Shown here: positions 31,852 through 39,844 of the stretch, in pieces
How positions within the stretch are numbered: the first letter of the stretch is position 1
Layout of the letters: each line of letters opens with the position of its first letter
DNA from: Acidimicrobiales bacterium
GTDB lineage: Bacteria > Actinomycetota > Acidimicrobiia > Acidimicrobiales > Iamiaceae
DNA: 64,000 nucleotides
NCBI GenBank assembly: GCA_035630295.1
Contig: DASQKY010000028.1
Location: forward strand, 1 to 64,000
Direction of reading: 5' to 3'
Notes under the pieces: model-generated
What the model was told of the DNA's origin: nothing
Databases searched by the model: none
Seen by the model: only the letters and a program-made list of their open reading frames with translations
Translations under genes and position numbers: made by a program

Positions 31852-32127
31852 ATGACCGACCTGCCCACCCTCCACCCCTCGGTCGACGTCGACGAGCGGA
31901 CCAAGGTCGACGAGCGCCCGGTCACCGACGACGGCGACCACGAGCGCTTCGCCCACGTGGTGGTGCCGGCCTCGGCCGTGACCGAGGCCTACATCACCGG
32001 GGCCACCGTCACCGCCCTGTGCGGCAAGCGCTGGGTCCCCACCCGCGACCCGGGCCGCTACCCCGTCTGCCCCACCTGCAAGGAGATCCTGGACGCGGCC
32101 CGAGCCGCCCGCGACGGCCAGGGCTGA
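31852..32127 (+). CDS. DUF3039 domain-containing protein
   Basis: A 91-residue protein. The ATG at 31852 begins MTDLPTLHPSVDVDER; longer in-frame extensions would read through the palindromic repeats and were rejected. The core 'FAHVVVPASAVTEAYITG', 'TALCGKRWVPTRDPGRYPVC' and C-P-T-C match DUF3039, a small actinobacterial family with a Cys-x-x-Cys-type zinc site (three or four Cys). Its function is unknown. CAGGCT, 8 bases before the ATG, is a weak -10 candidate, so it may be transcribed separately from the upstream gene. Confidence 0.85.
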   Translation: MTDLPTLHPSVDVDERTKVDERPVTDDGDHERFAHVVVPASAVTEAYITGATVTALCGKRWVPTRDPGRYPVCPTCKEILDAARAARDGQG

Positions 32128-32272
32128 CGACCGGTGCACCACCCCGAGGCCGAGCACCGCTGAGGGTTACCGGGGGGACATCGCCGACACGTCGTCGGTC
32201 CACGGGGAGACCCGGGATCGCCCGGGTCCGGCAGGCCGAGATGTGTCCGCGAGCGGCCGGTAGTGTCGGGGC

Positions 32273-32710
32273 GTGGAGCAGCGGGTCAGCCTCATCACCC
32301 TGGGCGTGGCCGACCTCGGGCGGTCGCGGGGGTTCTACGAGCGGCTCGGGTGGAGCGGCCACGAGGTCCAGGAGACGGTCTTCTTCCAGGCCGGTGGCCT
32401 GGCCGTGGTGCTCTGGGGCCGGGACGAGGTGGCCGCCGATGCCGGCATCACCGACGACGGCGCCACCTTCGGGGGCGTCGTCCTGGCCCACAACGTGCGC
32501 TCGCGCCAGGAGGTCGATGCGGTGATGGCCGCCGCCGGGGAGGCGGGGGCGACGATCACGAGGGCACCGGCCGAGACGTTCTACGGCGGCTACGCCGGCG
32601 TCTTCCGCGACCCCGACGGCCACGGCTGGGAGATCGCCCACAACCCGGGCTTCGCCCTGGCCGCGGATGGGTCCCTGGTCCTGCCCGACTTCGGGGCCGC
32701 CGAGGGGTGA
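32273..32710 (+). CDS. VOC family protein
   Basis: A 145-residue protein starting at GTG, with the -10 box TAGTGT a few bases upstream. The fold is seen as 'RVSLITLGVADLGRSRGFYE', then 'RLGWSGHEVQE', and 'GYAGVFRDPDGHGWEIAHNP', where D-P-D-G-H and the final W-E-I are the family's closing metal-side motif. The 'GFALAADGSLVLPD' tail is frequent in actinobacterial glyoxalase-like proteins. The conserved Glu in WEI could bind metal. Substrate unknown. Confidence 0.87.
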   Translation: MEQRVSLITLGVADLGRSRGFYERLGWSGHEVQETVFFQAGGLAVVLWGRDEVAADAGITDDGATFGGVVLAHNVRSRQEVDAVMAAAGEAGATITRAPAETFYGGYAGVFRDPDGHGWEIAHNPGFALAADGSLVLPDFGAAEG

Positions 32711-32930
32711 CGGCCCGGGCCGGATCGCCGTTCGGCTCGGCGCCGTGGAGCGACGGTGAGATCGTGTTCCGGGACCCGGGGTGCGACCGACACGGATCCT
32801 CGTGATGGGGGTGGGCGAGGCATGATGGGGCGGCCCGGCGGCGACCCCCCGGGCCCGGCGACGAGATGTCGTCCGCATCCGGGGTCGCGGCGGTGTCGGC
32901 CACCCGCCTCACCAAAACCGAGGAGCCCCC
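32711..32930. other. 220-base intergenic region before the queuosine transporter
   Basis: No gene and no clear TAnnnT box close to the next start is visible. CGAGGAG about 8 bases before the GTG at 32931 is a likely SD. I looked for a preQ1 riboswitch (short H-type pseudoknot with an A-rich tail) and saw none. The only A-run is a short CCAAAACC. Confidence 0.4.
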
Positions 32931-33695
32931 GTGTCCACCTCCACGGACCCTGATCGCCCCGACCTCGCCGCCGCGGCCCCGCCCGCCGCCGCCCCGTCGG
33001 GGGTGACGCTCGACGATCCCGGCCCCGGGGACGGGGACGGGCCCAGCAGGACGGTGGCGCCGGTGGTGGCCCGGGCCGCGATCGTCGCCGTCGGGGCCTA
33101 TGCCGGGGCCCAGGTCATCGCCCAGGTGACCAGCCTCAAGATCGGCGTGGTGGGCGGCCAGGCCGTGGACATGGGCACCTTCGTGTACCCGATCACCTTC
33201 ACCCTGCGGGACGTGGTCCACAAGGTGGCGGGGCGGCGGGCGGCCCGCACCCTGATCCTGACCAGCGCGGTGGTGAACCTGTTCCTGGCCGCCTACCTGG
33301 CCTGGACGGCCAGCGTGGACAGCGACCCGTCGTGGGGCCTGGGGGCCGAGTACGAGGCGGTGCTGGGGCCCATCTGGCGCATCGTCCTGGCCTCGCTGGC
33401 CGCCATGGTGGTCTCGGAGCTGATCGACACCGAGGTGTACCACTGGTTCGTCACCCGGGTGACCCGCCGCTTCCAGTGGCTGCGGGTGCTGGTGTCCAAC
33501 GCCGTCAGCGTCCCGGTCGACAACCTGGTGTTCGCCCTGGGGGCCTTCGCCCCCGTGGCCCTGCTGGGCACCGACGGCCTCCCCTGGGCCACCGTCTGGA
33601 GCATCTTCTGGGTCAACCTGTGGGTGAAGGGCCTGGTGTCGCTGGCCTCGCTGCCCCTCATCTACACCACGAAGGACCGCCAGGTCCCCCACTGA
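32931..33695 (+). CDS. Queuosine precursor transporter (VUT/YhhQ family)
   Basis: A 254-residue membrane protein with a ~45-residue Asp/Pro-rich cytoplasmic N-terminus and about six helices. Family signatures are 'VDMGTFVYPITFTLRDVVHK', 'AAMVVSELIDTEVYHWF' and 'WLRVLVSNAVSVPVDNLVFA', with the acidic and His residues typical of the VUT family. It imports preQ0/preQ1 or queuine for tRNA modification. No queuosine synthesis or tgt gene is in the window, so it would act in salvage. The long acidic N-terminus is atypical for E. coli YhhQ. Start GTG with SD CGAGGAG. Confidence 0.9.
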   Translation: MSTSTDPDRPDLAAAAPPAAAPSGVTLDDPGPGDGDGPSRTVAPVVARAAIVAVGAYAGAQVIAQVTSLKIGVVGGQAVDMGTFVYPITFTLRDVVHKVAGRRAARTLILTSAVVNLFLAAYLAWTASVDSDPSWGLGAEYEAVLGPIWRIVLASLAAMVVSELIDTEVYHWFVTRVTRRFQWLRVLVSNAVSVPVDNLVFALGAFAPVALLGTDGLPWATVWSIFWVNLWVKGLVSLASLPLIYTTKDRQVPH

Positions 33696-33703
33696 GCGGG
33701 CGG

Positions 33704-35035
33704 TCAGCCCGCGAAGCGGGCCACCGAGCGGACCGGCGTCGCCGGCCGGGCCGCCGGCTCCTCCGCACCGGCGCCCGAGCCCCCACCCTCCGACGCCTCG
33801 CCCGCCGGGCACGGGATGACCACCCGGGGCACCTCGCCGGCGAAGGCGACGGTGTCGTCGACGGCCAGGCCGGCCAAGCGGTCGAGCACCCAGCGGCTGC
33901 GGTCGTGGGAGGAGACCACGACCGAGGCGACGTGATCCTCGTCGTCGTAGATCCACATGCGGACGTCGCTGCCGTGGGCCACGAGGGTGTTGCAGGCGTG
34001 GTAGGCGAGGGGGGCGGGGACGTCCTCGTCGCTCTCGCTCTGGATCAGCAGCACCGGGGCGGGCACGATGCGCTGCCCCGGGTACACCGACTCGATGGAC
34101 GCTCGCCACGCCGGGAGGTCCATGGGGTCGACCATCATGTCGCGGTCGAAGTCGAACTCGGGCCAGACGCACGGGCCGTCGGGCCGGTCCAGAGGGATCA
34201 GCGCGTCGTACTCGGCCTCGCCCGACGGGGTCAGGATCTCGGTCCGGTCCAGCTCGGGGAGGGCGGTGACCAGGCCGGCCAGGCCCAGGCTGGCGTAGGG
34301 GCTGCCGGCGGCGATGGCCGCCCCCATCAGGCTCGGGGTCCCGATGGAGACGACGCCCCTCAGATCGATGTCCGGGGCGTACCCGGGCTGCTCCTCGCCG
34401 GCGAAGATGGCGGCCTGGCCCCCCTGGGAGAAGCCGACGACCACCGCGGTGGAGGTCCCACCGAAGGCCCGGGCGGCCCGGATCGAGTCGAGCACGGCTC
34501 GACCCTCCCCGAAGCCGTCCATGTAGGGGTGGAGGCCCGGGGTGCCCAGCCCCGGGTAGTCGCTGGCGGTGACGATGTGGCCGGCGGCCAGGAGGGAGAC
34601 CACCTGCTGGTAGCTGTCCGGCGAGTTGAGCCCGCCTCCGGACTGGGCGTCGAGCGACGGGGCGCACCCGTCGACGATCCCCGACGTGCCGTGGGCCCAG
34701 GCCACCACGTGGCGCCCTCCGGGCGGGGCGGGCACACCGGTGGGCACCAGCACGTAGCCCGAGACCGGGATGCTGCCGCCGTGGCGGTCGGTCGACCGGT
34801 AGAGGACCTGGTGCGGCTCGACGGTGAAGGGGAAGGGGCCGCTGGCGAACGGGACCGACGCCAGCACCTCACCGGGCGGCCCAGGGGGCAACGGGGCGGG
34901 CACGGGCAGCAGGCCCGGCCCGGGTGGCCCGGGTGGCACCTGGCCGGCGACCGGGGCGCTGGACCCCGGCGCGCCCGACAGCCCGACCAGCACGGCGCCG
35001 GCCACCACCCACGCGATGACCCCCCGCTGACCCAT
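33704..35035 (-). CDS. Secreted lipase/alpha-beta hydrolase (LIP family)
   Basis: A 443-residue exported hydrolase. The signal peptide is ~1-30 (VIAWVVAGAVLVGLSGAPGS), followed by a Pro-rich linker. The hydrolase core has 'HVVAWAHGTSGIVDGCAP' (oxyanion loop), 'SDYPGLGTPGLHPYMDG', nucleophile elbow 'VVGFSQGGQAAIF' (Ser ~204), an Asp in 'IQSESDEDVP' and a His in 'IYDDEDHVASVV'. This pattern matches secretory (LIP-type) lipases and tannase-like esterases. The tail is Gly/Ala/Pro-rich. The promoter ACGCTA/TAGCGT (35078-35083, minus strand) is followed by a ~35-base leader with a GGGGAGGGAAG SD. It is convergent with the queuosine transporter. Confidence 0.88.
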   Translation of the reverse strand: MGQRGVIAWVVAGAVLVGLSGAPGSSAPVAGQVPPGPPGPGLLPVPAPLPPGPPGEVLASVPFASGPFPFTVEPHQVLYRSTDRHGGSIPVSGYVLVPTGVPAPPGGRHVVAWAHGTSGIVDGCAPSLDAQSGGGLNSPDSYQQVVSLLAAGHIVTASDYPGLGTPGLHPYMDGFGEGRAVLDSIRAARAFGGTSTAVVVGFSQGGQAAIFAGEEQPGYAPDIDLRGVVSIGTPSLMGAAIAAGSPYASLGLAGLVTALPELDRTEILTPSGEAEYDALIPLDRPDGPCVWPEFDFDRDMMVDPMDLPAWRASIESVYPGQRIVPAPVLLIQSESDEDVPAPLAYHACNTLVAHGSDVRMWIYDDEDHVASVVVSSHDRSRWVLDRLAGLAVDDTVAFAGEVPRVVIPCPAGEASEGGGSGAGAEEPAARPATPVRSVARFAG

Positions 35036-35124
35036 GGCTTCCCTCCCCGAGCTGCACCGTCACAGCTTCCTCGGGCGACGCTACCGTGCCGCCGCCACCC
35101 GGATCGTCCCCGGGGCGGCGCCGG

Positions 35125-36174
35125 TCAGACCGCCTCGCACCACTCCTTGACCTGGCCGACCAGGCTGGCCTGGGTCTGGTCGCCGGTGGGGATGGGGATG
35201 ACGTTCAGGTGGGTGACACCGGCCTCGGCGAAGGCGGCGATGCGCTCCTTCACGTAGCCCTCGGGCCCGCACAGGGACGTGGCCTCCAGGAGGGCGTCGG
35301 GCACCGCGGCGGCCGCCTCCTCCTTCTTGCCGTCCAGGTACAGGTCCTGGATCAGCTCGGCCTCGGCCTCGAAGCCGTAGCGGCGCACCAGGTCGTTGTA
35401 GAAGTTGCGACCCCGGGCCCCCATGCCCCCCACGTACAGGGCGACCATGGGGCGGGCCATCTCCCGGAAGCCGGCCACGTCGTCGCCCACCGCCACCATG
35501 CCCCCCGCCGCGATCATCAGCGGGCCCAGGTCGTCGCTGCGCTTGGCCGCTCCCCGGGCCAGGTCGTCGCCCCACACGTCCTGGGCCTTCTCGGGGTGGA
35601 AGAAGATGGGCAGCCAACCGTCGGCCATCTCGGCCGTCATCTCCACGTTCTTGGGGCCCAGTGACGCCACCCAGATCGGGATGCGGGGCCGGACCGGGCG
35701 GGCGATGAGCTTGAGGGGCTTGCCCAGCCCGGTGCCCTCGCCCTCGGGGAGGGGCAGGGGGTAGTTGGGGCCCTCCGCCGTGACCCGGCCGTCGCGGGCC
35801 CACACCTTGCGGCAGATGTCGATGATCTCCCGGGTGCGGCCCAGGGGCTTGTCGTAGCGGAGGCCGTGCCAGCCCTCGATGACCTGGGGACCGGACGCCC
35901 CGAGACCCAGGTGGCACCGCCCGTCGGACAGGGCGTCGACCCCGGCCGCGGTCATGGCCAGCAGGGTCGGCGTGCGGGTGTAGATGGGCAGGATGCCCGC
36001 CGCGATCTGGACCCGCTCGGTGGTGGCGGCCAGGTAGCCCATGAGGCTGACCCCGTCGAAGCCGTAGGCCTCGGCCACCCAGGCCAGGTCGAGCCCGGCC
36101 TTCTCCAGCTCGGAGACCTGCAGGGCCGACTCCTTGAAGCCGCCCGAGTAGCTGAGCTGCATGCTGACCTGCAC
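35125..36174 (-). CDS. LLM class F420-dependent oxidoreductase
   Basis: A 349-residue luciferase-like TIM barrel: 'VSMQLSYSGGFKESALQV', 'AGLDLAWVAEAYGFDGVSLM', 'LGLGASGPQVIEGWHG' (F420-binding segment), and 'IPIWVASLGPKNVEMTAEMA'. It should use F420/F420H2 for a hydride transfer; the substrate is unknown. The GTG at 36174 is preceded by a strong SD, AAAGGAGG. F420 enzymes of this class are abundant in actinobacteria. No F420 biosynthesis gene is nearby. Confidence 0.9.
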   Translation of the reverse strand: MQVSMQLSYSGGFKESALQVSELEKAGLDLAWVAEAYGFDGVSLMGYLAATTERVQIAAGILPIYTRTPTLLAMTAAGVDALSDGRCHLGLGASGPQVIEGWHGLRYDKPLGRTREIIDICRKVWARDGRVTAEGPNYPLPLPEGEGTGLGKPLKLIARPVRPRIPIWVASLGPKNVEMTAEMADGWLPIFFHPEKAQDVWGDDLARGAAKRSDDLGPLMIAAGGMVAVGDDVAGFREMARPMVALYVGGMGARGRNFYNDLVRRYGFEAEAELIQDLYLDGKKEEAAAAVPDALLEATSLCGPEGYVKERIAAFAEAGVTHLNVIPIPTGDQTQASLVGQVKEWCEAV

Positions 36175-36216
36175 GCCGCCCTCCTTTCGTCAGTGGATCG
36201 GGGTGGCGGCGCCGGC

Positions 36217-36600
36217 CTAGGCGGCGCTCAGGCGCTCGCGGGCCGCCTTGGCCCGGTCGATGAGGAGCTGGGGGACGAGCACGCCGTTGTGGCTGTAGCC
36301 CCCGTCGCCGCCGTCGCCAGCGTCGCCGGCGCCCTCGTCACCTGAGGTGTCGTCGTCGGCCACGGCCTCGTCGTCGCCGTCGAGGTGGCGCTGCCATTGG
36401 GCCGGGGTGGCGAGGTGCTTGCGGTTGATCGAGCCGACGGCCACGCCGTTCTCGAAGCTGACCCAGTAGCGGATCCAGCTCAGGCCCACCACCAGCACCA
36501 CCTTGCCGGGGGTGCCCTCGGGCACCTCGCGCAGCTCGGCGGCGCAGATCACCCGGTCGCCCTTGCGCAGGATCTCCGGCGCGTCGTCTCGCTTGGCCAC
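36217..36600 (-). CDS. Conserved hypothetical protein with SH3-like core and acidic linker
   Basis: A 127-residue protein starting at GTG, 6 bases after TACCGT (36607-36612, minus strand). Residues ~5-65 look like an SH3-type beta-barrel ('LRKGDRVICAAELREVPEGT', 'GKVVLVVGLSWIRYWVSFEN', 'GVAVGSINRKHLA'). Residues ~75-100 are an Asp/Gly-rich disordered linker (DGDDEAVADDDTSGDEGAG), and the end is a helix ('QLLIDRAKAARERLSA'). No catalytic residues are visible. I do not recognise an assigned function. It is upstream of the LLM gene on the same strand. Confidence 0.72.
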   Translation of the reverse strand: MAKRDDAPEILRKGDRVICAAELREVPEGTPGKVVLVVGLSWIRYWVSFENGVAVGSINRKHLATPAQWQRHLDGDDEAVADDDTSGDEGAGDAGDGGDGGYSHNGVLVPQLLIDRAKAARERLSAA

Positions 36601-36714
36601 GCCCGGACGGTAGCCCGGGCATGCCCACGACCGGGAAACGCAGGGGAGGCCGGGCACCGCCTCGGTACTGTGCCAGGACGACCCTCCACGACCCGCACTC
36701 CTGATGACGACGCC

Positions 36715-37995
36715 ATGACCGAACGACTGGGCAACGCCGCCCGCGACACCTTCCGCTCCCTCCACATCCGCAACTTCCGCCTGTTCTTCACCGGCCAGCT
36801 CGTCTCCCAGACCGGCACCTGGCTCACGATGGTGGCCCAGACCCTCCTGGTGCTGAAGCTGACCGGCTCGGGGGTGGCCATCGGCCTCCTGACCGCCTGT
36901 CAGTTCCTGCCCGTGCTGGTGCTGGGGGCGTGGGCCGGCAGCGTGGCCGACCGCAGCGACAAGCGCCGGCTGCTGGTCTGGACCCAGGCCGGGGCCATGG
37001 CCCAGTCCCTGGTCCTGGCGGCCGTGGTCTTCAGCGGCCACGCCACGGTGGGGGCCATCTACGCCCTGGCCCTGGTCCAGGGGGTCCTGACCGCCTTCGA
37101 CAACCCGGCCCGCCGGGCCTTCGTGGTGGAGATGGTGCCGACCGACATGGTGGCCAACGCCGTCAGCCTCAACAGCGCGGTCATGACCGGGTCCCGGGTG
37201 GTGGGCCCGGCCCTGGCCGGCGTGCTGGTCATCACCGTCGGCTTCGGCTGGGCCTTCCTGCTCGACGGGCTCAGCTACATCGCGGTGCTGGCCGGGCTGC
37301 TGCTCATGCGCCCGGCCGACCTCCACTCCGTGCCCCCCGGGGCTCGGGGCCGGGGCCAGGTGCGGGCCGGGCTCCGCTACGTCCGCTCCCAACCCGACCT
37401 GCTGGTCCCGCTGATCATGATGGCCGCCGTCGGCACCTTCGCCTTCAACTTCCAGGTGACCATCCCCCTGCTGGTGACCGGGCCGCTGGGCGGGGGTGAC
37501 GGCACCTTCACCATCCTGTTCTCGGTGCTCAGCCTGGGGTCCATGCTGGGCGCCCTGTGGACGGCCCGGCGCACCGAGGTCACCAACCACCAGATCGTGG
37601 TGGCGGCGGCCGGCTTCGGGGTCTCGATGCTGGGCCTGGCCGTGGTGCCCGGGCTGTGGGCCGCCTTCCCGGTGGCGGTGGCCCTGGGGGTGGCCAGCAT
37701 CGCCTTCATGACCACCTCGACGGCCATCGTCCAGATGCGGGCCGCCCCCGAGTACCGGGGCCGGGTGCTGGCCCTCCAGGCCATGGTGTTCCTGGGCAGC
37801 ACCCCCATCGGCGGGCCCGTCGTGGGCTGGGTGTCGGACACCGCCGGGCCCCGGGCCGGCATCGCCCTGGGCGGGGTGGCCTGCCTGGCCGCCGCGGCCT
37901 GGGCGTCGCGCGCCCTGGGTCGGGCCGGTGGGGTCGACGCCACGGACCCGGCGGCCCAGGTGGCCGAGGACCAGGCCGTCACCCTGGCCGACTGA
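36715..37995 (+). CDS. MFS transporter (EntS-like)
   Basis: A 426-residue major facilitator with 12 predicted helices and the 'LHIRNFRLFFTGQLVSQTGT' N-terminus of the MFS_3/enterobactin-exporter type. The loop 2-3 motif is GSVADRSDKRRLL (G-x3-D-R-x-x-[RK]-R). The mid-loop 'NPARRAFVVEMVPTDMVANA' and 'PEYRGRVLALQAM' are also typical of this subfamily. It probably exports a small molecule by proton antiport. TACTGT at 36665-36670 is a -10 candidate with a ~40-base leader. A five-codon mini-ORF at 36704 overlaps the start. Confidence 0.9.
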   Translation: MTERLGNAARDTFRSLHIRNFRLFFTGQLVSQTGTWLTMVAQTLLVLKLTGSGVAIGLLTACQFLPVLVLGAWAGSVADRSDKRRLLVWTQAGAMAQSLVLAAVVFSGHATVGAIYALALVQGVLTAFDNPARRAFVVEMVPTDMVANAVSLNSAVMTGSRVVGPALAGVLVITVGFGWAFLLDGLSYIAVLAGLLLMRPADLHSVPPGARGRGQVRAGLRYVRSQPDLLVPLIMMAAVGTFAFNFQVTIPLLVTGPLGGGDGTFTILFSVLSLGSMLGALWTARRTEVTNHQIVVAAAGFGVSMLGLAVVPGLWAAFPVAVALGVASIAFMTTSTAIVQMRAAPEYRGRVLALQAMVFLGSTPIGGPVVGWVSDTAGPRAGIALGGVACLAAAAWASRALGRAGGVDATDPAAQVAEDQAVTLAD

Positions 37996-38007
37996 CCCCC
38001 GTTCTGG

Positions 38008-38041
38008 GGCGCCACCGCACATGCCGACGTGCGCTGGCGCC
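38008..38041. terminator. Bidirectional hairpin terminator
   Basis: GGCGCCACCGCAC (38008-38020) pairs with GTGCGCTGGCGCC (38029-38041), 12 of 13 positions, with an 8-base loop. It sits exactly between the convergent MFS (stop 37995) and ABC exporter (stop at 38042) genes. Confidence 0.7.
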
Positions 38042-39844
38042 TCAGAAGCGGAGGGGGGTGGAGGCCAGGCCCGAGGTCCAGGCCGCGTAGAGGGCGGCGT
38101 AGCGGCCGCCCTCGATGGCCAGCAGCTCCTCGTGGGGGCCCAGCTCGGCCAGGACGCCGCCGTCGACCACCCCCACCCGGTCGGCGCGGGCCGCGGTGGA
38201 CAGCCGGTGGGCGATCACGATGGTGGTCCGGCCCTCCATCAGCCGCTCGACGGCCTCCTCGACCACCGCCTCGGTGCCCGGGTCGAGGCTGGAGGTGGCC
38301 TCGTCGAGCACCAGCACGGCCGGGTCGGCCAGGGCGGCCCGGGCCATCGACACCAGCTGCTTCTCGCCGGCGGAGAGCCGGCTGCCCCGTTCCCGCACCT
38401 CGGTGTCCAGGCCGTCGGGCAGGGCGGCGAAGCGGTCGAGCACGCCGATGGCGGCCAGGGCCTCGTCCACCTCGTCGTCGGAGGCGTCGGCCCGGGCCAC
38501 CCGGACGTTGTCGCGGATGGTCCCGTTGAACAGGAACCCCTCCTGGGGCACGACGGCGATGCGCTGGCGCAGCGATGACAGGGTGGCCCGGCGCAGGTCC
38601 ACGCCCCCGAGCGACACCGCGCCGTCGCTCGGGTCGTAGAAGCGGGCGACGAGCTTGGCCAGGGTGGACTTGCCGGCCCCGGTCGGGCCCACCAGGGCCA
38701 GGCGCTCACCGGGGGCGATGGTGAGGTCCACGTCGCGCAGCACCGGGTCGAGATCGGGCCGGTAGGCGAAGCCCAGGCCCGACACCACCACGTCCCCCGA
38801 GGGGGGCAGGTCGACGGCGTCGGGGGCCTCGGGCACGTCGACCTCGGTGTCGAGGAGCTCGTAGAGCTTCTTGAGGGCGGCCCCCGCCGACTGCACCTGG
38901 TTGAACAGCTGCGAGAGCTGCTGCACCGGGTCGAACAGGTTGGACAGCGACAGCACGAACAGGGCCACCGTGCCCACCGACAGCTCCCCGTCGAGCACCA
39001 GCTGGCCCCCGATCCACACCACCAGGGCCGTGGCCCCGGTGCCGGCGATCTCGATGACCGGCAGGTACCAGGACTGCACCCACACCGAGCGCATGTGGGC
39101 CCGGTAGAGGGTGAGGTTGCGGTGGGCGAAGCGGTCGCTCTCCACGCCCTCCCGCCCGTAGGCCTGGATGACCCGCACCCCGGTGAGGCCCTCCTGGAGC
39201 TGCGAGAGCATCAGGCCGATCCGGTCCCGGACCGTGAGGTAGGCGGCGTTGGAGTCCCGCTGGAACTTCACGCTGGCCAGGACCACCAGCGGCAGGGGGA
39301 TGGCCACCACCAGGAGGAGCTGCCACGAGGTGAGGGCCAGCAGCACCAGGGTCAAGACGATGAGCAGCACGCTGGAGGTGAACTGCAGGAGCCCGAGCTG
39401 GACCAGCTCCTGGAGCGAGTCCACGTCCGAGGTCATGCGGCTGACGATCACGCCCGCCTTCTCGCGGTCGTAGTAGGGCATGGACAGCCGGAGCAGGTGG
39501 CGGAACACCCGATTGCGCATGTCCCGCAGGAAGCCCTCCCCCACCCGGGAGATGAGGACGATCTGCACCCGGTTGACCACGTAGCCCAGGAGGGCCACGG
39601 CCACGTACAGCCCGACGGCCAGGTTCAGGGCCCCGGTGTCGCCGGGCTTGATCCCCTCGTCGATGCCGTGGCGGACCAGGAAGGGCCCGGCGATGGTGGT
39701 CAGCGTGTACGCCACCACCAGGCCCAGGGCCACCAGCAGGCCCCGCCGGTAGGGACCGAGGGTGGCGACGGTGCGGCGCAGGACCCGGCCGGCGGCGCGC
39801 CGGTCCAGGCGGTCCTCCTCGCTGACCGACGACGTGACGATCAT
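38042..39844 (-). CDS. ABC exporter half-transporter (permease-ATPase), second subunit
   Basis: A 600-residue type IV ABC exporter subunit. Six membrane helices span ~30-320, and the ATPase domain is ~360-590: Walker A 'GPTGAGKST', Q-loop 'VVPQEGFLF', signature 'RLSAGEKQLVSMARA' (LSAGE for LSGGQ), Walker B 'VLVLDEATSSLD', switch 'VIAHRLST'. Its ATG overlaps the TGA of the upstream partner by one base (TGATG), so the two halves are translated in a fixed ratio and probably form a heterodimer, exporting lipids, peptides or drugs. The Walker B Glu and switch His are intact, so this half should be the catalytically competent site. Confidence 0.92.
   Translation of the reverse strand: MIVTSSVSEEDRLDRRAAGRVLRRTVATLGPYRRGLLVALGLVVAYTLTTIAGPFLVRHGIDEGIKPGDTGALNLAVGLYVAVALLGYVVNRVQIVLISRVGEGFLRDMRNRVFRHLLRLSMPYYDREKAGVIVSRMTSDVDSLQELVQLGLLQFTSSVLLIVLTLVLLALTSWQLLLVVAIPLPLVVLASVKFQRDSNAAYLTVRDRIGLMLSQLQEGLTGVRVIQAYGREGVESDRFAHRNLTLYRAHMRSVWVQSWYLPVIEIAGTGATALVVWIGGQLVLDGELSVGTVALFVLSLSNLFDPVQQLSQLFNQVQSAGAALKKLYELLDTEVDVPEAPDAVDLPPSGDVVVSGLGFAYRPDLDPVLRDVDLTIAPGERLALVGPTGAGKSTLAKLVARFYDPSDGAVSLGGVDLRRATLSSLRQRIAVVPQEGFLFNGTIRDNVRVARADASDDEVDEALAAIGVLDRFAALPDGLDTEVRERGSRLSAGEKQLVSMARAALADPAVLVLDEATSSLDPGTEAVVEEAVERLMEGRTTIVIAHRLSTAARADRVGVVDGGVLAELGPHEELLAIEGGRYAALYAAWTSGLASTPLRF

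Noticed and set aside
32711-32930. Possible preQ1 riboswitch before the queuosine transporter
   Set aside because: No preQ1-I style stem with A-rich tail pairing into the loop could be drawn.
36704-36718. A four-residue mini-ORF (MTTP) whose stop overlaps the MFS start
   Set aside because: No -10 box lies at the right distance before it. At this GC content such tiny overlaps arise by chance whenever codon 2 begins with A.
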